A stretch of 7,387 nt of DNA from Lachnospiraceae bacterium (GTDB lineage: Bacteria > Bacillota > Clostridia > Lachnospirales > Lachnospiraceae). The translations under genes and the position numbers were made by a program. Below, piece after piece: positions 1 to 5,642 of the stretch. The stretch covers positions 1 to 7,387 of the forward strand of contig WQST01000120.1 in assembly GCA_009787745.1 (NCBI GenBank). Direction: 5' to 3'. A model generated the notes under the pieces. It was not told the DNA's origin, made no database searches, and was given only the letters and a program-made list of their open reading frames with translations. Every line of letters begins with the position of its first letter. Within the stretch, counting starts at the first letter, position 1.

Positions 1-1
1 A

Positions 2-742
2 TGTCTGCAAATGGCAGGAACCGAAGCGGATTTCGCCGAAAGCGGGTATGCTTTCGGACGCTTCCGGCAAATGCTTAACGACTTCCCTGCGGATTCACTG
101 TATGATACGATTCCACGTTTTCACGATACGCCTTTGCGTTATCAACAATTTCATGAAGCTATCAAAAATGACGCTTTCGGACGCGTAAAGAATGTTTCGC
201 CGGAAATAGATTTCGTTCTTAAACATGAGGAATATGCGGGGAAACTTCTTTCTTTGCAGGAAAAAGGCGAACTAAAGCTTAAGGTTACGCATAATGATAC
301 GAAACTTAATAATGTTTTACTTGACCGCTGTACGCGAAAGGCTCTGTGTGTTATTGATTTAGATACGGTTATGCCGGGGCTTTTAGTTAATGATTTCGGT
401 GATTCAATCCGTTTTGGCGCGACGACGGCGCCGGAAGATGAGCGAGATTTAACGAAAGTAAATTTTTCCTTACCGCTTTTTAGTGCTTATACGAAGAGTT
501 TCTTAAATGCTTGCCGTGACAGTATTACCGGAAGTGAGCGCGAGTATTTATGCGATGGCGCGAAAATGATGACCCTTGAATGCGGGATGCGCTTTTTGGG
601 TGATTATCTTAACGGCGATATATATTTTCGGATTAAGCGTGAAGAACAGAATCTTGACCGCAGCCGGACGCAGTTTAAGTTGGTTGAAGGGATGGAAAAG
701 ACTTGGGATGAAATGCAGGTGATTGTTAAGAATGGATGTTAG
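2..742 (+). CDS. nahK: N-acetylhexosamine 1-kinase-like phosphotransferase, 5' end cut off by the window
   Basis: The protein is the C-terminal part of a cytoplasmic sugar kinase of the aminoglycoside-phosphotransferase fold. The closest match I recognise is NahK, which phosphorylates the anomeric carbon of GlcNAc or GalNAc released from host glycans. The reading frame is open to the left edge, and the first ATG (base 11) lies inside a conserved stretch, so the true start is upstream. NahK proteins are about 360 residues; roughly 110 are missing. Counting from that ATG, the catalytic loop is HNDTKLNN (94-101, Asp96 the likely base), followed by the metal-binding DLDTVMPG and the family-typical NDFGDSIRFGA. 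The stop overlaps the start of the fucosidase by 11 bases, which suggests translational coupling in one operon. A related homoserine or choline kinase-like function cannot be fully excluded, but the fucosidase partner favours amino-sugar salvage. Confidence 0.8.
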   Translation, partial: CLQMAGTEADFAESGYAFGRFRQMLNDFPADSLYDTIPRFHDTPLRYQQFHEAIKNDAFGRVKNVSPEIDFVLKHEEYAGKLLSLQEKGELKLKVTHNDTKLNNVLLDRCTRKALCVIDLDTVMPGLLVNDFGDSIRFGATTAPEDERDLTKVNFSLPLFSAYTKSFLNACRDSITGSEREYLCDGAKMMTLECGMRFLGDYLNGDIYFRIKREEQNLDRSRTQFKLVEGMEKTWDEMQVIVKNGC

Positions 743-2114
743 CAAGTATACGAAAATCAAACCGACGAATCGGCAGGTAGAATGGCAAAAGTTGGGCTTT
801 ACGGCTTTCCTGCATTTCGGAATTAACACATTTACGAATCACGAATGGGGTACGGGGGATGAGAATCCTGAGTTGTTTCGTCCGCATAAGTTAAATACAG
901 ATCAGTGGTGCGAAGCGCTTAAGGCGGCAGGGGTAAAGGCTTGTATTTTGACCGCGAAGCATCATGACGGGTTTTGTCTTTGGGCGACTGAATATACCGA
1001 TTATAGTGTGATGGCTTCGCCGTATCCCCGGGATATCGTCGCATTGCTTAGGAAATCATGTGACCGTTACGGGTTAAAGATGGGGTTATATTTATCGCCG
1101 TGGGATAGGCATGAGGCGGCATATGGCACGGGGAAGGCTTATGATGATTTTTACTTGGGGCAGCTATTAGAACTTACGGCTAATTATGGTGAATTATATA
1201 CGATTTGGATGGATGGCGCTTGCGGTGAAGGAGCAAACGGCAAAGTCCAGGAGTATGATTGGGAGCGTTATTTCGCTTTAATTCGGAAGAATCAGCCGAA
1301 TGCGGTTATTTCGATTATGGGGCCTGATGTTCGGTGGATTGGCAATGAAGCAGGGATTACCCGAAAAAGTGAATGGAGTGTGGTTTCTGAGCGTTTAAGG
1401 GAACGGTCGGCAATCGCCGCGAGGTCTCAGCAGGCGGCCGGCATTAAACCGCTTTCGCCTGAAGATGAGGATATTGGCAGTATCGCCGCGCTTATGGGTG
1501 AAGAGAAGCTATGCTGGTATCCCGCGGAGGTCGATGTGTCGATCAGACCGGGGTGGTTTTATCATCCTGAAGAAAATAATGATTTACGAACAACCGGGGA
1601 GTTAGTTCATATATATGAAACAAGTGTCGGGGGGAACGCTTTGCTTTTGCTTAATGTTCCCCCTGATATGGAAGGATTAATTAATGAAGTTGACGTAAAG
1701 CGCTTAAAGGAGCTGGGGGCGGCTCTGAAAGCGATTTTTGCGGAGAATCTGTGTGCTGATGCTTGTGTGTATGATGAGCAGTCGGCACCGATAACGGCGG
1801 TGCTTCACGATGATGAGGATTTTTGGTGCGGGAGGACGGAAAAAGAAACGGTTACGGTGAAATTTCCGGAGAAGCGGAGATTGACCCATTTGGTTTTGTG
1901 TGAACAAATAAGGGAGAGTCAGCGGATTGAGAGTTTTGATGTTTATTCGGTTGACTTGGATGGTCAACGTTTATTATATAGCGGAACGACCGTTGGGTTT
2001 AAGAAGATTTGCCGCTTTGGGGCAACGTTTGTTGAAGAATTAAAAATCGTGATAACCCAAAGCCGTGAGTTTCCGACGATTCGGTTTATTGGGGCTTACT
2101 GCGAAAGAATTTGA
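732..2114 (+). CDS. Alpha-L-fucosidase, glycoside hydrolase family 29 (1,3/1,4-linkage type)
   Basis: The product (460 residues) is a retaining alpha-L-fucosidase of GH29, most like the subfamily that removes alpha-1,3/1,4-linked fucose from Lewis-type glycans. N-terminal barrel motifs are HFGINTFTNHEW (28-39) and TAKHHDGF (74-81). The predicted nucleophile is Asp161 in IWMDGACGEG and the predicted acid/base is Glu206 in GPDVRWIGNEAG. Their 45-residue spacing equals what I recall for the Bifidobacterium enzyme AfcB (Asp172/Glu217). The last 100 or so residues form the usual beta-sandwich tail. There is no signal peptide, so it acts in the cytoplasm on imported oligosaccharides. I chose ATG 732 because AGGTG (717-721) sits ten bases upstream; a TTG at 723 is too close to that site. 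It overlaps the kinase gene by 11 bases. Exact linkage specificity is inferred. Confidence 0.92.
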   Translation: MDVSKYTKIKPTNRQVEWQKLGFTAFLHFGINTFTNHEWGTGDENPELFRPHKLNTDQWCEALKAAGVKACILTAKHHDGFCLWATEYTDYSVMASPYPRDIVALLRKSCDRYGLKMGLYLSPWDRHEAAYGTGKAYDDFYLGQLLELTANYGELYTIWMDGACGEGANGKVQEYDWERYFALIRKNQPNAVISIMGPDVRWIGNEAGITRKSEWSVVSERLRERSAIAARSQQAAGIKPLSPEDEDIGSIAALMGEEKLCWYPAEVDVSIRPGWFYHPEENNDLRTTGELVHIYETSVGGNALLLLNVPPDMEGLINEVDVKRLKELGAALKAIFAENLCADACVYDEQSAPITAVLHDDEDFWCGRTEKETVTVKFPEKRRLTHLVLCEQIRESQRIESFDVYSVDLDGQRLLYSGTTVGFKKICRFGATFVEELKIVITQSREFPTIRFIGAYCERI

Positions 2115-2139
2115 CAAAATAAAAATCTCATGCTAAACT
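2111..2139 (+). promoter_or_regulatory. Sigma-A-like promoter for the lysine riboswitch-dapAB unit
   Basis: A perfect -35 box TTGACA (2111-2116) is followed by a 17-base spacer and an extended -10 TGCTAAACT (TG at 2131-2132, hexamer TAAACT at 2134-2139). This puts the start of transcription near 2146, shortly before the 5' side of riboswitch P1. The -35 box contains the TGA stop codon of the fucosidase gene (2112-2114). Confidence 0.75.
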
Positions 2140-2160
2140 TAACATTATTAAATAAATATA

Positions 2161-2339
2161 GATAGAGGTTGCATTATTCAAAAGTAGCCGTTCTTCTTAG
2201 ATTATGTCGGGCATGGTCGTGTGGTTATTCGCAGGGAAAACGGTAAAAGGGAATGATGCCGAAAGGGTATTAACCGTGGATACCCTTGGGTATACAGTTA
2301 AGAACTGTATAACTGTCATCATGTTGATGGGGTGCTATC
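2161..2339 (+). promoter_or_regulatory. Lysine riboswitch (L box)
   Basis: This leader RNA binds lysine and controls the downstream lysine-synthesis genes. It matches the L-box consensus as I know it from Bacillus lysC: GATAGAGGTTGC at the 5' end, CAAAAGTAG, GGGAATGATGCCGAAAGGG in the core, CTGTCA, and closing TGGGGTGCTATC. Stem P1 forms from GATAG (2161-2165) and CTATC (2335-2339). Three visible hairpins fit P3 to P5: AAGGGTAT/ATACCCTT (2263-2270/2280-2287), TATACAGTT/AACTGTATA (2291-2299/2303-2311) and CATCA/TGATG (2317-2321/2325-2329). A terminator follows 25 bases later and dapA after that, so it is a transcription-termination OFF switch: high lysine favours termination. I could not work out the antiterminator pairing by eye. 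Confidence 0.95.
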
Positions 2340-2353
2340 GGATAGATATCTTA

Positions 2354-2401
2354 GATACTATTTAAATCGGCCGTCACGGTCGGTTTTTTTGATACTATTT
2401 A
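2354..2401 (+). repeat. 11-base direct repeat flanking the riboswitch terminator
   Basis: GATACTATTTA occurs at 2354-2364 and again at 2391-2401, immediately before and after the terminator hairpin and its T-run. The first copy pairs locally with GATAGATATC (2341-2350) to make a nine-pair hairpin with one bulge. The second copy could form the same pairing while enclosing the terminator. Whether this matters for switching is inference. Confidence 0.6.
2365..2390 (+). terminator. Intrinsic terminator of the lysine riboswitch expression platform
   Basis: A nine-pair stem (2365-2373 with 2377-2385, including two G-U pairs) closes on the three-base loop TCA and runs into seven Ts (2384-2390). It lies between the riboswitch aptamer and the dapA ribosome binding site, the expected position for lysine-dependent attenuation. 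Confidence 0.9.
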
Positions 2402-2432
2402 CCGATATGCTTTGACCAAAAGGAGGTTATTT

Positions 2433-3317
2433 ATGGCTATTTTCAAAGGTGCGGGTGTTGCTATCGTGACACCGTTCAAAGGGGATTTTAGTGTTGATTA
2501 TGAGAAATTAACCGAACTTATTGAGTTCCAAATCAAAGAAGGAACGGATGCGATTATTATCTGCGGCACGACAGGAGAAGCTTCGACTTTGACTCATGAC
2601 GAGCATATCGCCGCAATCCGCCATACCGTTTCTGTCGCCAAAGGACGCATTCCGGTCGTCGCAGGAACGGGGTCTAACTGCACTGACACGGCGATTTTCT
2701 TATCGAAAGAAGCGGAAAAAGTCGGCGCGGATGCTCTTTTGATCGTCACGCCTTACTATAACAAAGCGACCCAAAAGGGTTTGTACGAACACTACAAAGC
2801 CATCGCAGAGAGTGTTAAACTGCCGATTATTTTATACAATGTTCCTTCGCGGACGGGAATGAATATTTTACCGGAAACGGTTGTTAAGTTGGCTAATGAT
2901 ATCCCCAATATCGTCGCGGTTAAGGAAGCCTGCGGGAATATTTCACAAATCGCGAAACTGATGTCTTTGGCAAACGGAAAAGTTGACCTATATTCAGGAA
3001 ATGATGATCAAATCGTCCCGATTATGGCACTCGGCGGGATTGGTGTTATTTCCGTATTATCGAATATCGCGCCGAAACAAACCCATGACATGTGCCGGAG
3101 ATTTTTGGAAGGTGATTTAACAGGAAGCACTCAGATGCAGCTTGAAGCAATAGCGCTGGTTGATGCACTGTTTTGTGAAGTAAGCCCGATTCCTGTAAAA
3201 AAAGCGCTTGAACTTATGAAGATGGGTAACGGTGTTCTTCGCCGCCCGCTTACGGAAATGGAACAAGCTAATGCCGAAAAATTGCGGAAAGCAATGTCAG
3301 ACTACGGGCTTTTATAA
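2433..3317 (+). CDS. dapA: 4-hydroxy-tetrahydrodipicolinate synthase
   Basis: DapA condenses pyruvate with aspartate 4-semialdehyde to hydroxytetrahydrodipicolinate, the first step committed to diaminopimelate and lysine, in the cytoplasm as a TIM-barrel homotetramer. The 294-residue length is normal (about 292). Visible hallmarks are GTTGEASTL with Thr46/Thr47, Tyr109 in TPYYNK, Tyr135 in LYNVPSRTG, Arg140 for the substrate carboxylate, and the Schiff-base Lys164 in VAVKEACGN, followed by the SGNDD motif. ATG 2433 is chosen because AGGAGG (2421-2426) sits six bases before it; the frame also opens further upstream from a TTG at 2412, but that would place the ribosome site inside the gene. It is controlled by the lysine riboswitch and is followed 23 bases later by dapB in the same unit. 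Confidence 0.97.
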   Translation: MAIFKGAGVAIVTPFKGDFSVDYEKLTELIEFQIKEGTDAIIICGTTGEASTLTHDEHIAAIRHTVSVAKGRIPVVAGTGSNCTDTAIFLSKEAEKVGADALLIVTPYYNKATQKGLYEHYKAIAESVKLPIILYNVPSRTGMNILPETVVKLANDIPNIVAVKEACGNISQIAKLMSLANGKVDLYSGNDDQIVPIMALGGIGVISVLSNIAPKQTHDMCRRFLEGDLTGSTQMQLEAIALVDALFCEVSPIPVKKALELMKMGNGVLRRPLTEMEQANAEKLRKAMSDYGLL

Positions 3318-3340
3318 AGATAAACTCTTTGGAGGTTAGT

Positions 3341-4096
3341 ATGATCAAAGTAATAATGCATGGCGCGAGCGGAAAAATGGGGCAAACAATTACAAGGCTG
3401 ATCGCTGATGATGAGGCTTTGGAAGTTGTCGCCGGAATTGATAAGGTAGATAATGGTAATTCACCCTACCCGATTTTTGGAAGTATCGCGGAATGTGATA
3501 TAAATGCTGATGTTATCATTGATTTTAGTATAGCGACGGCGGTAGACGACTTGCTTTTATATTGTGAAAAGCGTAACGTCCCTTGTGTTTTATGTACCAC
3601 CGGACTTACGGAAGAGCAGATTGACAAAATAAAAGAAACATCCGAAAAAGTCGCCATCCTTAAATCCGCCAATATGTCGCTGGGAATTAATTTACTGCTT
3701 AAGATGTTAAAAGAAGCCGCGGGAGTATTAGCACCTGCGGGATTCGATATCGAAATCGTTGAAAAGCACCATAATTTAAAAGTTGATGCACCCAGCGGTA
3801 CGGCATTAGCGCTCGGTGATTCGATTAATGATGAACTGGGCAGTGAGTATAAGTATATATATGACCGCAGCCAAGAAAGGGTAAAACGCGGTAAAAAAGA
3901 GATTGGTTACTCGGCAATTCGCGGCGGCACGATTGTCGGTGAACATGACGTTATTTTTGCAGGATGTGACGAGATTGTCACTTTTTCTCATACGGCTTAT
4001 TCGAAGTCGGTTTTCGGGAAAGGAGCGATTGAAGCCGCCAAGTATCTAGCCGGCAAACCCGCAGGAATGTATACAATGGCTGATGTTATTGGTTAG
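3341..4096 (+). CDS. dapB: 4-hydroxy-tetrahydrodipicolinate reductase
   Basis: DapB uses NAD(P)H to reduce the DapA product to tetrahydrodipicolinate, the next step in diaminopimelate and lysine synthesis. The 251-residue protein has the N-terminal nucleotide-binding loop GASGKMGQ (8-15) and the catalytic signature EKHHNLKVDAPSGTA (141 onward), with His143 and Lys147 in the positions of the known catalytic pair and the usual substrate-binding SGT. Length is at the short end of the family range (about 250-275) with no missing motif. ATG 3341 follows GGAGG (3331-3335) by five bases; an in-frame TTG at 3329 overlaps that site and is rejected. It shares the riboswitch-controlled transcript with dapA. 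No intrinsic terminator is visible after its stop, so readthrough into the next gene is possible. Confidence 0.97.
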   Translation: MIKVIMHGASGKMGQTITRLIADDEALEVVAGIDKVDNGNSPYPIFGSIAECDINADVIIDFSIATAVDDLLLYCEKRNVPCVLCTTGLTEEQIDKIKETSEKVAILKSANMSLGINLLLKMLKEAAGVLAPAGFDIEIVEKHHNLKVDAPSGTALALGDSINDELGSEYKYIYDRSQERVKRGKKEIGYSAIRGGTIVGEHDVIFAGCDEIVTFSHTAYSKSVFGKGAIEAAKYLAGKPAGMYTMADVIG

Positions 4097-4197
4097 GTGG
4101 TTCAACGTATTAAGACTAACTGCATATCACAAAATATAGCCATTTATCACATCTGTATTGAAAGCTTAAATTAATATGATAAAGTAAAAGATGCAAA

Positions 4198-4218
4198 GAT
4201 TTAGTATTTCCTGTTAAC
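4198..4218 (+). repeat. Left arm of inverted repeat bracketing the secreted-protein gene
   Basis: This 21-base stretch, reading GATTTAGTA then TTTCCTGTTAAC, recurs in reverse complement at 4726-4748 with only a two-base insertion between the two blocks. It lies 11 bases upstream of the AGGAGG site of the enclosed gene. I see no matching target-site duplication next to it. Confidence 0.8.
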
Positions 4219-4238
4219 GACGGACAAAAAGGAGGAAC

Positions 4239-4709
4239 ATGCTAAAGAAAAACAAAAAATATTTTGTTCTATCTATGACACTAATTACAACATTACTAAT
4301 GAGTATTAATGTATTTGCATTCGATAACACAAAAGTTAGAGATAACTATTCTGTAGAATACCATGATTATGCTGATATTGAGGAAACAATCAAATCTGAA
4401 ACCGGAATAGAAATGTATCTTTATTCCATAGAAAGAATAAAAGATACATTCCATGCCGGTTATTCTCCGGCAGATGCGCAGAGAATGACTGCAAATCAAG
4501 AAATATCAACACGAATTATTGTTTCTGTAAACAAAACTGTAATTAATAATTATAGCTCTTTCGAGTCAGTACCATCGACTATTTCATATAGCGAGTATAA
4601 TGATAGCTATAAAACATGGATGAGCGGAACATTGCATTTACAGAAGGCTGAGCGCTTAGCCGGCTCATGGACAGCAACTTTTTCAGGAACAATAATAGGA
4701 CATATTTAA
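4239..4709 (+). CDS. Small secreted protein of unknown function
   Basis: I do not recognise this 156-residue protein. It starts with a clear Sec signal peptide: a KKNKK basic region, a hydrophobic core (about 8-23) and a probable signal peptidase I site after VFA (Ala27), leaving a mature protein of about 129 residues. There is no lipobox, no cysteine, no further membrane segment and no sorting signal, so export into the medium or wall space is likely. The C-terminal half is rich in Ser, Thr, Tyr and Trp with a beta-like pattern (SYSEYNDSYKTWMSGTLHL, then GSWTATFSGTIIGHI). AGGAGG (4230-4235) lies three bases before the ATG, rather close. The gene is visibly more A+T-rich than dapA and dapB and uses ACA, CTA and ATA codons where they prefer ACG, CTT and ATC, which hints at separate origin. 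It sits between the arms of a 21/23-base inverted repeat. Confidence 0.8.
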   Translation: MLKKNKKYFVLSMTLITTLLMSINVFAFDNTKVRDNYSVEYHDYADIEETIKSETGIEMYLYSIERIKDTFHAGYSPADAQRMTANQEISTRIIVSVNKTVINNYSSFESVPSTISYSEYNDSYKTWMSGTLHLQKAERLAGSWTATFSGTIIGHI

Positions 4710-4722
4710 TGTAATAGTCACA

Positions 4723-4771
4723 TATGTTAACAGGAAACTTACTAAATCATTGATGAATGTCAGTTAACATA
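4723..4771. repeat. 9-bp inverted repeat in the 3' region
   Basis: TATGTTAAC (4723-4731) and GTTAACATA (4763-4771) are exact inverted repeats with 31 bases between them, and the first overlaps the right arm of the larger repeat. The second copy abuts the 14-bp terminator hairpin, so two stem-loops can stack here. Confidence 0.6.
4726..4748 (+). repeat. Right arm of inverted repeat bracketing the secreted-protein gene
   Basis: GTTAACAGGAAA (4726-4737) is the exact reverse complement of 4207-4218, and TACTAAATC (4740-4748) that of 4198-4206; CT (4738-4739) is the only extra sequence. It begins 16 bases after the stop codon of the enclosed gene, so the two arms bracket that gene and its ribosome site tightly. 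Confidence 0.8.
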
Positions 4772-4772
4772 A

Positions 4773-4804
4773 ACGGAGAAATGACATCTCTGTCATTTCT
4801 CCGT
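4773..4804. terminator. Bidirectional hairpin terminator between convergent genes
   Basis: ACGGAGAAATGACA (4773-4786) and its exact complement (4791-4804) form a perfect 14-bp stem with loop TCTC. It lies 63 bases after the stop of the secreted-protein gene and 64 bases beyond the stop of the convergent lipoprotein gene. Neither side has a strong T-run (the minus-strand side reads TTTATGTT), so termination efficiency is uncertain. It could also protect 3' ends from nucleases. Confidence 0.75.
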
Positions 4805-4868
4805 AAAGTGGCTTATTATAAATCTCTATTTAATTTACAGAGGGTATTTTTCAGTTTTTGCTAATTAA

Positions 4869-5408
4869 CTAGCGAACAGCAGTATTATTGTGTTTCATAC
4901 TATTTTGGTTTAAGCCTGTATTGTTAGTCGTGTTATTATTAACGCCTGTTCTGACGCCTGCGTTATTGACGCCTGTGTTATTAACACCTGTATTCCTAAC
5001 ACCGGTATTAGTATTAACACCCCTAGTAGCATCATTTAAAGTGTTATTATTATTACTGCCGACACGGTGTACATTCCTTACCCCGGTGGTTTCACCTTCC
5101 ATAACATCACCGACATCTTCACCGATGTTTTCTAAAACACCTTCATTTTGCCTGTCATTAAAGTTATTTTCTAAAAATCCGTTATTATTTTCTTCATTTA
5201 TTTCTTCACGAAATTCTTCACGTCTCTCTTCATGCCGTTCTACACGGTCTTCACGACGTTCTTCTTCACGCGTTTCAACGGCGCTATTATGATTTACATT
5301 ATTTTCCGGTCTGTTCATATTGTCATCAAGCCTATTGCCGCAAGCTGTAAACATAAGCACTGCTGAAATAACAAGTGCGCCTGATAACACTTTCTTTATA
5401 TTGTGCAT
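4869..5408 (-). CDS. Asn-rich, low-complexity lipoprotein of unknown function
   Basis: The 179-residue product begins with a lipoprotein signal peptide: basic HNIKK, a hydrophobic stretch (about 8-20) and the lipobox FTAC with Cys23 as the lipid-carrying residue, so it should be anchored on the outer face of the membrane. The rest has no recognisable fold. Residues around 45-75 are almost all Glu and Arg (EEERREDRVERHEERREE), likely a charged helix, and residues from about 118 on are Asn/Thr/Gly/Val repeats of the GVNNT type. GGGAGG (minus strand, 5413-5418) lies four bases before the ATG. The N-terminus recalls YhcN/YlaJ-type spore lipoproteins, but I see no conserved domain to back that. 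The opposite strand is also open (4888-5292), but it only mirrors this repeat and lacks a start signal. Confidence 0.82.
   Translation of the reverse strand: MHNIKKVLSGALVISAVLMFTACGNRLDDNMNRPENNVNHNSAVETREEERREDRVERHEERREEFREEINEENNNGFLENNFNDRQNEGVLENIGEDVGDVMEGETTGVRNVHRVGSNNNNTLNDATRGVNTNTGVRNTGVNNTGVNNAGVRTGVNNNTTNNTGLNQNSMKHNNTAVR
4941..5021 (-). repeat. Degenerate in-frame tandem repeat in the lipoprotein gene
   Basis: The Gly-Val codon pair (AACGCC, GACGCC or AACACC on the plus strand) recurs at 4941, 4953, 4968, 4983, 4998 and 5016. The spacing is 12, 15, 15, 15 and 18 bases, always a multiple of three. This encodes GVNNT, GVRNT and GVNNA units. Such repeats can gain or lose units without breaking the frame. 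Confidence 0.8.
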
Positions 5409-5427
5409 GGTTCCTCCCTTTAGTACT

Positions 5428-5455
5428 TAAATAGAATCTACGTCTATCGTATCAA
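5428..5455 (-). promoter_or_regulatory. Possible promoter of the lipoprotein gene
   Basis: On the minus strand, TTGATA (5450-5455) and TATTTA (5428-5433) are 16 bases apart, giving a very short leader before the GGGAGG site. The match is moderate and the call rests on position as much as on sequence. Confidence 0.4.
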
Positions 5456-5572
5456 CATCGAATGCAGCGTTGCACCTTACTTATTGAAAATGCGGATTCA
5501 TTAATTTTACATTGGCGTACTTTCAAACGTATCATCCACTAGCTATTATGTTCAGCGAATATCAAAATATAC

Positions 5573-5601
5573 TGGAAAAAGTTTGTGTGAGATGTTATAT
5601 T
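5573..5601 (+). promoter_or_regulatory. Probable promoter of hisA
   Basis: TGGAAA (5573-5578), a 17-base spacer and an extended -10 TGTTATATT (hexamer TATATT at 5596-5601) precede hisA by about 40 bases. The rest of the 234-base gap from 5409 to 5642 shows no gene, riboswitch or strong hairpin. Confidence 0.55.
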
Positions 5602-5642
5602 AATATTACTGTTAAAACCTTATCTTTAGAATTGGAGTAAAT

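Noticed and set aside
548..829. Minus-strand open frame across the kinase-fucosidase junction
   Set aside because: It is antisense to two well-supported genes, has no ribosome site and resembles no protein; likewise for the minus-strand frames within the fucosidase, dapB, secreted-protein and hisA genes.
4158..4185. TTGAAA (4158-4163) and TATGAT (4175-4180) as a promoter for the secreted-protein gene
   Set aside because: The spacer is only 11 bases. The alternative -10 TAAAGT (4180-4185) has an acceptable 16-base spacer but a weak match, so no promoter is claimed.
4097..4197. Terminator after dapB
   Set aside because: I found no stem of useful length followed by Ts in this stretch.
4198..4748. 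Complete insertion sequence or MITE
   Set aside because: No transposase and no target-site duplication are visible at the arm borders, so only the inverted repeats are annotated.
4888..5292. Plus-strand open frame of 134 residues, hydrophobic and rich in LTPVL repeats
   Set aside because: It is the mirror of the repeat-rich lipoprotein gene on the minus strand, which has a good ribosome site, signal peptide and lipobox; this frame has none of these.
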